Assembly: GCF_023264855.1 (NCBI RefSeq)
Contig: NZ_JAHFUW010000027.1
Coordinates: 1 to 55,281, forward strand
DNA: 55,281 bases
Origin: Herbiconiux sp.
Lineage (GTDB): Bacteria; Actinomycetota; Actinomycetes; Actinomycetales; Microbacteriaceae
Reading direction: 5' to 3'
A program made the translations under genes and the position numbers. Below the pieces are notes generated by a model. That model saw nothing but the letters and a program-made list of their open reading frames with translations. It did no database searches and was not told the DNA's origin. Positions 1 to 8,517 of this stretch are shown here, one piece after another. How positions within the stretch are numbered: position 1 is the stretch's first letter; each line of letters opens with the position of its first letter.

Positions 1-1
1 G

Positions 2-2461
<2,460 letters not shown>

Positions 2462-2476
2462 CGCTCGCCGCGAGCC

Positions 2477-2929
2477 TCAGAGCACGTGAACGGCGCTGGC
2501 ACGCCAGCGAAGGCCCAGCGCCTCCAGGCGGATGGCCACGGCGCGTGATCGTGCGCGCCCGTGCACGATCACGACCGCTTCGACCACCCCGTCCCGCGGC
2601 TCGCTGAGCACCGTCGTCCCCATGCGGAAGGTCAGGCGCCCGGGCGCTTCACCCCGGGCCGCTCGCGCGCGCTGCGAGAGCACCACCCGCTTCATCAGAT
2701 GGGCGTGCACGTCGCTGGAGAGCCAGCGCGCGATCTGATCCAGACTCCGTGTACCGGCGAGGATCTCGATCACGCAGCGCGCCAGGTTCTCGGCCAGAGG
2801 GCGAGGGTCGCCGCGCAGGACTCCCTCGACGTCGACCCCTTCCACATCGACCGGCTCCACGTCGAGGGGCGGCGCCTCCGGTGGCCTCGACACGAGCTCT
2901 CGAGGCAGCTCCAGCGTGGTCGAGGTCAT
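2477..2929 (-). CDS. Rv3235-family conserved actinobacterial protein
   Basis: 150-residue protein of unknown function. An acidic, proline-rich N-terminus (about 1-45) precedes a compact alpha/beta domain (about 45-150) with a basic loop RARAARGEAPGR and an end enriched in V, R and L. The fold and the position next to secA match the Rv3235-type family, which sits between secA1 and the whiB1/pdtaS region in mycobacteria. The start is an ATG preceded by AAGGAG at good spacing, which favours it over internal starts. It has no signal peptide or membrane segment. It is convergent with secA and divergent from the kinase gene. Family assignment rests on residue pattern and synteny only. Confidence 0.7.
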   Translation of the reverse strand: MTSTTLELPRELVSRPPEAPPLDVEPVDVEGVDVEGVLRGDPRPLAENLARCVIEILAGTRSLDQIARWLSSDVHAHLMKRVVLSQRARAARGEAPGRLTFRMGTTVLSEPRDGVVEAVVIVHGRARSRAVAIRLEALGLRWRASAVHVL

Positions 2930-3141
2930 GTGCGCTCCTTCGGTTCAGAGGCAGCATCCGCAGAGGTAAGGATTGCTCACCAGGGTGCTGAGGGCTGTTA
3001 CTCAACCAGTGTCGAGAAAGCTTGTCCAGCAGCGTTTGTGCCCTGTGGAATCCGTCCAGACGGCGCGCACATTAGGTGGCAATTGCTCATAACACCCCGG
3101 ATGCTCCCGCTGATGTACTGAAGACACGCAAGAGCATGAGT

Positions 3142-3238
3142 TTCCGACCGGGGTGCCCGTTCCCCCGATCTGCCGCAACCCCGGTCGGAATGATACGGCT
3201 CCCGTGGCCACTTCGTAGGGAAACGTGGTCACGGGAGC
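3142..3238. other. Two tandem GC-rich hairpins upstream of pdtaS
   Basis: Arm TTCCGACCGGGGT (3142) pairs fully with 3178-3190. Arm GCTCCCGTGGCCAC (3198) pairs with 3225-3238 with one wobble. They are 7 nt apart. The loops are far longer than the six-base loops of ANTAR target RNAs, so I do not call them such. No T-run follows the second hairpin. Confidence 0.6.
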
Positions 3239-3264
3239 TTCCCCCCTCCATCAGCGGCCTCTGA

Positions 3265-3293
3265 TTCGAGTGCCAGGCGAGTCACCGTAGGCT
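3265..3293 (+). promoter_or_regulatory. Putative leaderless promoter of the histidine kinase gene
   Basis: TTCGAG at 3265-3270, a 17-nt spacer, then TAGGCT at 3288-3293. The GTG start follows 7 nt later, so transcription would begin at or beside the start codon. No Shine-Dalgarno sequence precedes the GTG, which fits a leaderless message. Confidence 0.5.
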
Positions 3294-3300
3294 AGTTCCC

Positions 3301-4794
3301 GTGTCAACACTCAGCGACCTCGTCTCCGCCCACGGCAGCTCCACCGAAGCCGATGTGGAATGGCTGCACCTGCTCGTCAGCGACTGTCAGCTGCTCGCAG
3401 ACCTCGCCTTCGCCGACATCGTGCTCTGGGTTCCCACGGCCGACAGCACCTTCGTGGCGGTGGCCCATTCGCGCCCCTCCAGCTCGGCCACGCTGTTCTA
3501 TCGCGACTTCGTCGGGCAGACGATCAAACCCGAATGGCGCAAGCAGGTCACGGATGCGTTCGAGAGTGCGCAGATCGTCGACACCGCGGCGCCGGACTGG
3601 TACGAAGAGACCCCCACCCGCGTGCGCGCGGTACCGGTGCTGCGCCGCCTCTCGGTCTCGGAGCAGACCACCACCGAGAAGCCGATCGCGGTCATCACCC
3701 GGCACACCAACCTCAGCGAGGCCCGCACGCCGAGTCGCCAGGAGCTCACGTTCAACGAGTGCGCCAACGATCTGTTCGCCATGATCGCGGCGGGCGACTT
3801 CCCCGATCTCGGAGCGCCGACCGGCCCTCGTCGGGGAGCCCCGCGAGCATCCGACGGCCTGATCCGGCTCGATGTCGACGGTGTGGTGACTTTTGCGAGC
3901 CCCAACGGCTTGTCCGCGTTCAACCGGATGGGCTTCGCCGGCGAGCTCGAGGGCCAATCGCTGGCCGAGGTCACCACCGGTCTGCTGGCCGGCCGCTTGG
4001 TGGTCGACGAATCACTGCCTCTGGTGGTCACCGGCCGGGCGCCGTGGCGCACCGACATCGAAGCGCGCGGTGTCACCGTCTCGCTGCGGGCCATTCCGCT
4101 GCGCACCCGCGGTCACCGGTTCGGCGCCATCGTGCTCAGCCGCGACGTCACCGAGCTGCGCCACCAGGAACGCGAGCTGATCACGAAGGACGCCACGATC
4201 CGCGAGATCCACCACCGCGTCAAGAACAACCTGCAGACGGTCGCCTCGCTGCTGCGCATCCAGGCCCGCCGCACGCACTCCGACGAGGCCCGGGATGCTC
4301 TCACCCAGGCCATGCGCCGGGTCGCGGCGATCGCGGTGGTGCACGACACCCTCTCCGAGGGGCTGAACCAGAAGGTCGACTTCGACACCGTGTTCGACCG
4401 GGTGCTGCTGCTGGTGGCCGAGGTCGCATCGGCGCACAACACGACGGTGCACCCGAAGTCGTCGGGCAGCTTCGGCGTGCTGCCGAGCGAATACGCCACG
4501 CCTTTGGCGCTCGCGCTGACCGAGCTCGTCACGAACGCGGTCGAGCACGGCCTCGCGGGTCAAGAGGGCGAGGTCGAGATCGTCGCCACGCGCTCGGAGG
4601 AGACCCTCACCGTCGAGGTGCGCGACAGCGGTACCGGCCTGCCCGAGGGCAAGGTCGGTTCGGGGCTCGGCACCCAGATCGTGCGCACGCTCATCCAGGG
4701 CGAGCTGGGCGGAACGATCGACTGGCACACCATGGTGGGCAGCGGCACGGTCGTGACCATCGAGATCCCGTTCCGCTGGCTGAAGAAGCCCTGA
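3301..4794 (+). CDS. pdtaS: PdtaS-like sensor histidine kinase (GAF-PAS-HisKA_2-HATPase)
   Basis: 497-residue soluble sensor kinase. Layout: N-terminal GAF-like domain (about 1-150), PAS-like domain (about 185-285), HisKA_2 dimerisation/phosphoacceptor helix with IREIHHRVKNNLQ (His304 or His305), and a HATPase_c domain with N-box ELVTNAVEHG (about 405-415) and DSGTGLPEG/GLG boxes. This HWE/HisKA_2 architecture without membrane helices is that of mycobacterial PdtaS, which phosphorylates the ANTAR-domain RNA-binding antiterminator PdtaR. The response regulator is not in this window. Neighbouring whiB1 and secA match the Mycobacterium order, supporting orthology. The GTG start is chosen because nothing upstream is in frame with good coding character and a -10-like element sits just before it. 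It is convergent with whiB1 across a strong hairpin. Confidence 0.88.
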   Translation: MSTLSDLVSAHGSSTEADVEWLHLLVSDCQLLADLAFADIVLWVPTADSTFVAVAHSRPSSSATLFYRDFVGQTIKPEWRKQVTDAFESAQIVDTAAPDWYEETPTRVRAVPVLRRLSVSEQTTTEKPIAVITRHTNLSEARTPSRQELTFNECANDLFAMIAAGDFPDLGAPTGPRRGAPRASDGLIRLDVDGVVTFASPNGLSAFNRMGFAGELEGQSLAEVTTGLLAGRLVVDESLPLVVTGRAPWRTDIEARGVTVSLRAIPLRTRGHRFGAIVLSRDVTELRHQERELITKDATIREIHHRVKNNLQTVASLLRIQARRTHSDEARDALTQAMRRVAAIAVVHDTLSEGLNQKVDFDTVFDRVLLLVAEVASAHNTTVHPKSSGSFGVLPSEYATPLALALTELVTNAVEHGLAGQEGEVEIVATRSEETLTVEVRDSGTGLPEGKVGSGLGTQIVRTLIQGELGGTIDWHTMVGSGTVVTIEIPFRWLKKP

Positions 4795-4818
4795 TTCGGG
4801 AAAAGCCCAGACACGCAA

Positions 4819-4849
4819 AGAACCCGCTGACACCGGGTCAGCGGGTTCT
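4819..4849. terminator. Bidirectional terminator between pdtaS and whiB1
   Basis: Perfect 13-bp stem: AGAACCCGCTGAC (4819-4831) pairs with 4837-4849 around a 5-nt loop. It lies between two convergent genes, 24 nt after the kinase stop and 7 nt after the whiB1 stop. It lacks a long T-run, as is usual in actinobacteria. Confidence 0.85.
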
Positions 4850-4856
4850 CAGAGGG

Positions 4857-5105
4857 TCAGGAGGCGCGTCGTGCCCTGGCGGCGCGACGCTTCAGAGCGC
4901 GGCGCTCGTCTTCGCTGAGGCCACCCCAGACGCCGGAGTCTTGACCGGTCTCGAGTGCGTACTGCAGGCAGACCTCGGTGACGGTGCAACGGGAGCACAC
5001 GGCCTTCGCCTTGTCGATCTGGTCGACAGCAGGTCCGGTGTTCCCGACGGGGAAGAACAGCTCGGGGTCTGCGGTCAGGCAGGCGGCTTTGTCGCGCCAA
5101 TCCAT
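4857..5105 (-). CDS. whiB1: WhiB1-type iron-sulfur transcription factor
   Basis: 82-residue Wbl protein. Four cysteines at positions 9, 37, 40 and 46 (C-X27-C-X2-C-X5-C) would hold a [4Fe-4S] cluster. The GVWGG turn (about 58-62) and the basic C-terminal tail RRALKRRAARARRAS follow. MDWRDKAAC and PELFFPVGNTGPA are near-identical in pattern to mycobacterial WhiB1, an essential NO-responsive regulator that binds the primary sigma factor. The ATG is preceded by AAGGAG with 8-9 nt spacing. A palindrome overlapping the probable -10 suggests autoregulation or control by another factor. It is convergent with the kinase gene, the same pairing as Rv3219/Rv3220c. Confidence 0.95.
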   Translation of the reverse strand: MDWRDKAACLTADPELFFPVGNTGPAVDQIDKAKAVCSRCTVTEVCLQYALETGQDSGVWGGLSEDERRALKRRAARARRAS

Positions 5106-5134
5106 AGCGGGTGCTCCTTATGTAGCCAGGTGCG

Positions 5135-5174
5135 TAGGTCGAACGACCTAGGGGGGATTCGGGTGAATAGTCAA
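5135..5174 (-). promoter_or_regulatory. whiB1 promoter with overlapping palindrome
   Basis: Read leftward: TTGACT (5174-5169), an 18-nt spacer, TAGGTC (5150-5145). The -10 is the outer arm of a perfect palindrome TAGGTCGAACGACCTA (5135-5150), which would cover the transcription start, an operator position suited to repression. The 5' leader to the ATG would be about 30-35 nt. Confidence 0.55.
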
Positions 5175-5185
5175 CGGCACGGTAG

Positions 5186-5235
5186 ACGTTGCAATCAGAG
5201 GAGATTGCACCCGCTCACGTCACTGTGAGCAACGT
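5186..5235. promoter_or_regulatory. Nested inverted repeats, two with six-base loops
   Basis: Three interlocking inverted repeats: TGCAATC (5190-5196)/GATTGCA (5203-5209) with loop AGAGGA; GCTCAC (5213-5218)/GTGAGC (5225-5230) with loop GTCACT; and an outer ACGTTGC (5186-5192)/GCAACGT (5229-5235), which competes with the inner two. They lie between divergent whiB1 and a membrane protein gene. They may be operators, or an RNA with two hexaloop hairpins. Confidence 0.5.
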
Positions 5236-5297
5236 TGACCTCAAATATGGTCGCATACTGGTATTTGCAAATCAAGGGTTTTCTCGGGAGTACGAGC

Positions 5298-5744
5298 GTG
5301 AGTGACGAGACCAACAGCCCCGGAACATCGGGTGAATACGGCGTGACGGGCCGCCGTGAGCCCGTGCGGCGACCCGCTCTGCTGGTGCTGCTCGCGGTGA
5401 TCATGGGGGCCGAGGCGCTCGTGATGATCGGGGTGGTGGTGTGGCTTCTGCTCGAGCTGCTGACCACGCGGCCCACGTCGTACGTGACGGCGCTGGCCAT
5501 CCTGGTGCTCGCCGCGGTGGCCGCCCTGTTCCTCTCGTTCGTCGCCATCCACACCCTCCGGGCGCGCCCGTGGACCCGGGCGGCGACCCTCACCTGGCAG
5601 TTGCTGCAGGTGGTCATCGCGATCGGCTGCTTCCAGGGGCTGGTGGCCACACCGACCATCGGCTGGTACCTGCTGGTGCCCGCCGTACTGGCGATGCTGC
5701 TGTTGTTCACACCCTCCGTCGTCGCAGCCACCCGCCGCGAGTGA
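5298..5744 (+). CDS. Four-helix integral membrane protein, unknown function
   Basis: 148 residues with a polar N-terminus (about 1-28) and four hydrophobic segments at about 29-53 (LLVLLAVIMGAEALVMIGVV), 62-82, 95-115 and 118-140. It ends with a short basic tail. The GTG at 5298 has GGGAG 8 nt upstream. A longer reading from 5235 is open but lacks a ribosome site. Such four-helix proteins are widespread in actinobacteria without assigned function. TTGACC at 5235-5240 is a plausible -35 element, but no convincing -10 is seen at standard spacing. It is divergent from whiB1 and convergent with bcp. Confidence 0.75.
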   Translation: MSDETNSPGTSGEYGVTGRREPVRRPALLVLLAVIMGAEALVMIGVVVWLLLELLTTRPTSYVTALAILVLAAVAALFLSFVAIHTLRARPWTRAATLTWQLLQVVIAIGCFQGLVATPTIGWYLLVPAVLAMLLLFTPSVVAATRRE

Positions 5745-5759
5745 CCGACCGGCGCGTGC

Positions 5760-6242
5760 TCAGGCGTCGATCTTGAGCTTCTTGCGCAGCGAGGCGACGT
5801 GGCCCGTGGCCTTCACGTTGTAGAGCGCCAAAGTCAGGATGCCGTCGTCGTCGACGACGAACGTCGAACGCAGTACGCCCGTGACGGTCTTGCCGTAGAG
5901 CGACTTCTCGCCCCAGGCGCCGTAGAGGTGGTGCACGGCGACATCCGGGTCGGAGAGCAGGGGGAAGTTGAGCCCCTGGTCGTCGACGAACCTCGCGAGC
6001 TTCTCGGGCTTGTCGCGCGAGATGCCCAGCACGACGTAGCCGGCGCTCTTCAGCGAGTTGAGGTTGTCGCGGAAGTCGCAGGCCTCTTTGGTGCAGCCCG
6101 GCGTTCCCGCCTCGGGGTAGAAGTACACGATGACCCGCTGGCCACGGAATTCCGACAGCGATCGGGAGTTCCCGTGCTCGTCGAGGAGGGTGAAATCGGG
6201 AGCCGTCTGGCCTGCTTCGAGGCGCGCGCTGGTGTCGGTCAT
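5760..6242 (-). CDS. bcp: Thiol peroxidase Bcp (peroxiredoxin)
   Basis: 160-residue cytoplasmic peroxiredoxin of the Bcp/PrxQ class, reducing hydroperoxides with thioredoxin as electron donor. The active site TPGCTKEAC gives peroxidatic Cys50 and resolving Cys55, the alpha2-type two-cysteine arrangement. The thioredoxin fold is complete, with YFYPEAGTPGCT (40-51), the conserved FRDNL helix, and the C-terminal SLRKKLKIDA. I choose the MTDTSARLE start because TGGAG stands just upstream and homologues begin at this point; the frame stays open for 17 more codons. It lies directly upstream of, and divergent from, tRNA-Lys. Confidence 0.93.
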   Translation of the reverse strand: MTDTSARLEAGQTAPDFTLLDEHGNSRSLSEFRGQRVIVYFYPEAGTPGCTKEACDFRDNLNSLKSAGYVVLGISRDKPEKLARFVDDQGLNFPLLSDPDVAVHHLYGAWGEKSLYGKTVTGVLRSTFVVDDDGILTLALYNVKATGHVASLRKKLKIDA

Positions 6243-6326
6243 GGCTCCAGTATTTCGCATCCCGGGCCCGGTTTCGCATCGTCCTCGGAGCATGCTAATG
6301 TTGACGACTGGCTCGCCAAGAGCCTC

Positions 6327-6402
6327 GCACCTCTAGCTCAATCGGCAGAGCAACTGACTCTTAATCAGTGGGTTCTCGGTTCAAGTCCGAGGGGGTGCAC
6401 CA
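6327..6402 (+). tRNA. tRNA-Lys (anticodon CTT), intact, prophage attB site
   Basis: 76-nt cloverleaf: acceptor GCACCTC pairs with GGGGTGC (one G.T), anticodon stem ACTGA/TCAGT with loop CTCTTAA giving CTT, T-arm CTCGG-TTCAAGT-CCGAG, discriminator A and an encoded CCA. The 3' half (from 6364) is also the phage attachment core. The downstream half of this tRNA gene therefore came in with the phage while keeping the tRNA sequence unchanged. Confidence 0.97.
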
Positions 6403-6403
6403 C
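6364..6403 (+). repeat. attL core, 40-bp direct repeat with attR
   Basis: The 40 nt from ATCAGTGGG to GCACCAC are identical to 49444-49483. They cover the anticodon stem 3' strand, T-arm, acceptor 3' strand and CCA of tRNA-Lys. Flanking bases differ on both sides (A/T before, A/T after), so the repeat has sharp limits. Confidence 0.97.
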
Positions 6404-6406
6404 AAG

Positions 6407-6439
6407 AACGGCCCAGGTCTGCGGATCTGGGCCGTTTTT
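6407..6439 (+). terminator. Phage-supplied terminator for tRNA-Lys
   Basis: Perfect 10-bp stem AACGGCCCAG (6407-6416)/6427-6436 around a 10-nt loop, running into a T-run (6435-6439). It stands 4 nt after the attachment core, so it replaces the host tRNA terminator that was displaced to 49493-49526. Confidence 0.88.
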
Positions 6440-6469
6440 CGTTGTCCCGGGGAGTCGAGAGGCGGGGCC

Positions 6470-6493
6470 GATCCAGTATTTACTCGGTACTTT
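6470..6493 (+). repeat. Putative integrase arm-type site, left copy
   Basis: 24-bp sequence matching 49307-49330 at 20 of 24 positions and in the same orientation. Its end, ACTCGGTACTTT, overlaps the last codons and stop of the integrase gene. Once the phage is excised the two copies flank the attP core. Confidence 0.5.
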
Positions 6494-7607
6494 CGAATAG
6501 CGTCTCGATGACTCCTGCGAAGTCCGCGATCTGCTCCTGGATCTCGACGTAGAACTCCGTCGTGATGCCCTCGGTTGCGTGGCCGAGCTGGTCGCTCGCA
6601 GCCTTCACGTTCACCTCGCGCGCTAGGAGCGTTGCGACAGCCTTCCGATAGTCCCGGGGGGTCTTTCCTTCGTAGGCGCTTCCGACGAGGGCCTGGCGCC
6701 ACTGCCGACGCGTGTTGTTCGGCCACCGGTACGTCCCTGTGGCCGACGGGAACACCATCGGGTACTCCGCCTCCACCCGACGCGCTGTGAGCATGTGCAG
6801 CACCGTCGGAGGCAGCTTCAGCCCGCGGTTGCCGGCCTCGCTCTTCGGGTGGTCCTGCCGGCGCAGCCCATCGTCATCGACGAGGGTGCCGGATACGCGC
6901 ACGACGCCGTGCTCAAGGTCGATATCGCGCTCCCAGTCCAGCGCCAGGATCTCGCCGATCCGGGCACCGGTCGCTGTGAGCATCTGCGCGAGTTCGTACA
7001 GCTCGGAGATGTGCTCTCGGTCGTACTCCAGGAACAGGGCCCTCATGGCGTGCACGTCGGGGCCCTTCAGTGCCGTGACGATCTTCTTCTTTGCTGAGAC
7101 CGAGATGACCTCGGCGGCGTAGTTCTTCGTCACGGCCCCGTGGCGCACCGCGAGGGCGAACATCTGGACCAGCACCGTGCGCGCTGTGCGGGCCATGGCG
7201 ACCCGATCCATGCGATCACGGATGAACCTGTCCAGGCGGGGCGTGGTTGCCTCCCTGAGGCGCAACGAACCAATCCCCGGCACGATCTGGCTCTGGATCG
7301 AATTGCGGTACGTGGAGAGCGTGCCCGCGGGTGCGCCCTTTAGCTTTCGTTCGTCGAGCCACACAGCGGCCAGCTCCGCGACGGTCGTGGTCGGCGACAG
7401 CAGAGAGTCGGCTTCACCCTCTTTCAGCTTCTCGCGTAGCGCCGTCAGCAGTACCGCTTCGGCGTTCGCCTCCGTGCGCCCGTACCGCTGCATCTGCCGA
7501 CGCTTCCCGGTCGAATCGCGGTAGTAGACGCTCGCCATCGGCCGGCCGTTGACCGTCGTGCGACGCACCTTGCCCCAGGTCTCGAGGGGGAGAGGTGGCC
7601 TAGGCAT
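6480..7607 (-). CDS. int: Tyrosine integrase
   Basis: 375-residue tyrosine recombinase that would catalyse integration at tRNA-Lys and, with an excisionase, excision. It has an N-terminal arm-binding region (about 1-65), a SAM-like core-binding domain (about 72-165) and a catalytic domain (about 180-360). Catalytic residues: Arg216 (TGARIGE), Lys255, the box PRDYRKA with Arg321, His343 (LGH) and nucleophile Tyr353 (EFYVE). The first His of the usual HxxR box is Arg318 here. I start at MPRPPLPLE because AAGG precedes it and because its ATG overlaps the stop of the upstream protease gene by 8 nt; a longer reading of 399 residues is possible. The gene ends 77 nt from attL, as is typical. Confidence 0.95.
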   Translation of the reverse strand: MPRPPLPLETWGKVRRTTVNGRPMASVYYRDSTGKRRQMQRYGRTEANAEAVLLTALREKLKEGEADSLLSPTTTVAELAAVWLDERKLKGAPAGTLSTYRNSIQSQIVPGIGSLRLREATTPRLDRFIRDRMDRVAMARTARTVLVQMFALAVRHGAVTKNYAAEVISVSAKKKIVTALKGPDVHAMRALFLEYDREHISELYELAQMLTATGARIGEILALDWERDIDLEHGVVRVSGTLVDDDGLRRQDHPKSEAGNRGLKLPPTVLHMLTARRVEAEYPMVFPSATGTYRWPNNTRRQWRQALVGSAYEGKTPRDYRKAVATLLAREVNVKAASDQLGHATEGITTEFYVEIQEQIADFAGVIETLFESTE

Positions 7608-8040
7608 GCGCGTGCCTTGCGATCCATTGCCCGGCGCCCATCTTCGGCTTGACGTAGGTGACGTTCCCGATGCGCTCAAGGCAGTAGCGCTGATAGTCGA
7701 TGACGACCTGTCGGGTCACGTCGAGTTCCTCAGCGATGAAGTCGAGGTCGTACGAGATTGCCTCGGCGCGTGCGTACACTTCCGGGTTGACGAGGATGCT
7801 CGCGGCGAATGCGTTGGCCTGGCGTTCGCCTACCTCGCTGTCGCAGGTGTGGCAGTACTTTGCGTGCCCGAGCTCGTGCGCGATGACTTCGTGCCTCTCC
7901 GCACGCGTGAGGCCGATCTCAACGTAGATCGCGCTGTCGTCGTGGTCGTAGAACCCAAGCAGCCCCTCCTCGACCTCGTCGAGATGCGCGAGGTGGATCC
8001 GGATGCCAAGGCGCAGTGCTTCCCCCAGGAGCTCGCGCAT
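7600..8040 (-). CDS. ImmA/IrrE-family metalloprotease
   Basis: 146 residues with the zinc-protease motif HELGH (55-59) and a probable third ligand Glu72 in GERQANAFAA, the hallmark of ImmA/IrrE domains. In ICEBs1 of Bacillus, ImmA cleaves the cognate repressor to induce the element. The same job is likely here because the gene is directly downstream of the HTH repressor (9-nt gap) and overlaps int by 8 nt. The three form one leftward lysogeny operon. Cytoplasmic, with no membrane segment. The start ATG follows the repressor stop closely. Whether it cleaves this repressor is inference. Confidence 0.88.
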   Translation of the reverse strand: MRELLGEALRLGIRIHLAHLDEVEEGLLGFYDHDDSAIYVEIGLTRAERHEVIAHELGHAKYCHTCDSEVGERQANAFAASILVNPEVYARAEAISYDLDFIAEELDVTRQVVIDYQRYCLERIGNVTYVKPKMGAGQWIARHAHA

Positions 8041-8049
8041 GATGTTCCT

Positions 8050-8430
8050 CTACTTGCCGTCGTCGTCGGTGGGGCGCTTCTTCGCGGCCCGCTTCTCAAT
8101 CCCGTTGTTCCAGCTCTCGCGGGCCTTTTCGGTCGCGCGCTTGGGGGACAGATCACCAGTATCTGGATCACCTACGACACTGAGCGCTGGCTTCGCGGCC
8201 GTGCGCAGGATGAGCATCGGGTCGCAGCCCAGCGCCTCGGCGATTACGTCGATGTCGTTCGTGTTGAAGGGCACCTCGCCACGGAGCTTCTTGTAGAAGG
8301 TGTTGCGTCCCATGCCAGTGCGCTGAATTAGCTCTGCCTGAGATACGTCTGCGTCGCGCCGAGCGTTCTCGATGACGTCGATCACGCGCATGGAGAACCC
8401 GCGCGCCGGTCCGATTGGTTTCTGCCCCAT
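8050..8430 (-). CDS. HTH lysogeny repressor
   Basis: 126-residue XRE-type regulator. An N-terminal helix-turn-helix domain (about 14-70) contains SQAELIQRTGMGRNTFYKKLRG, read here as two helices plus recognition helix. A linker DPDTGDLSPKRATEK and a basic C-terminus KRAAKKRPTDDD follow. It has no LexA-like self-cleavage domain, consistent with induction by the neighbouring ImmA-like protease. The ATG at 8430 lies 7 nt after a -10-like TACTTT and has no ribosome site, so the message may be leaderless. A TTG six codons earlier is possible but falls inside the operator. It likely binds the three palindromes upstream, repressing the Cro-side promoter and its own. Confidence 0.85.
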   Translation of the reverse strand: MGQKPIGPARGFSMRVIDVIENARRDADVSQAELIQRTGMGRNTFYKKLRGEVPFNTNDIDVIAEALGCDPMLILRTAAKPALSVVGDPDTGDLSPKRATEKARESWNNGIEKRAAKKRPTDDDGK

Positions 8431-8437
8431 GGCGTAC

Positions 8438-8466
8438 AAAGTACCCAATTCGGGTACTTAACGCAA
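8438..8466 (-). promoter_or_regulatory. Repressor promoter (lysogenic, leftward)
   Basis: On the minus strand: TTGCGT (8466-8461), a 17-nt spacer, TACTTT (8443-8438), then 7 nt to the repressor ATG. Operator 8440-8458 covers the -10 and most of the spacer, implying negative autoregulation. Confidence 0.65.
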
Positions 8467-8509
8467 TGTGTACCCATTTAGGTTGCATAAGAGTACCTAA
8501 ATAGGTACT
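8440..8509. promoter_or_regulatory. Tripartite operator of the lysis-lysogeny switch
   Basis: Three related palindromes: O1 AGTACCC-N5-GGGTACT (8440-8458), O2 TGTACCCATTTAGGTTGC (8469-8486, imperfect), and O3 AGTACCT-N4-AGGTACT (8492-8509, perfect). O1 sits on the repressor promoter, O3 on the Cro promoter and O2 between the two -35 boxes, the layout of lambda OR. Confidence 0.8.
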
Positions 8510-8511
8510 GT
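8483..8511 (+). promoter_or_regulatory. Early lytic promoter (rightward), leaderless into cro-like gene
   Basis: TTGCAT (8483-8488), a 17-nt spacer, TACTGT (8506-8511), then exactly 6 nt to the ATG at 8518. Operator O3 fills the spacer and overlaps the -10. Confidence 0.65.
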
Positions 8512-8517
8512 CACTGC

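Larger units (their letters stand above)
2930..3300. other. 371-nt divergent intergenic region with two long hairpins
   Basis: No gene is seen between the leftward Rv3235-like gene and the rightward kinase. The stretch has two perfect or near-perfect inverted repeats: 3142-3154 with 3178-3190 (13 bp, 23-nt loop) and 3198-3211 with 3225-3238 (14 bp with one G.T pair, 13-nt loop). A TTGCTC element near 3084 could start rightward transcription across both. Small open frames here look like chance. Since both flanking genes point outward, these are not ordinary operon terminators for either. They could be a small RNA, a leader or protein-binding palindromes. Confidence 0.6.

Noticed and set aside
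3142-3238. ANTAR target hairpins upstream of pdtaS
   Set aside because: Loops are 23 and 13 nt, not six, and the A1/G4 rule cannot be applied.
5213-5230. CRP/FNR-type binding site before whiB1
   Set aside because: The arms read GCTCAC then GTGAGC, the reverse of the TGTGA-N6-TCACA order.
7549-8331. 260-codon plus-strand frame opposite the protease and repressor genes
   Set aside because: The minus strand carries a clear HELGH protease and HTH repressor with coupled starts; the plus frame has no motif.
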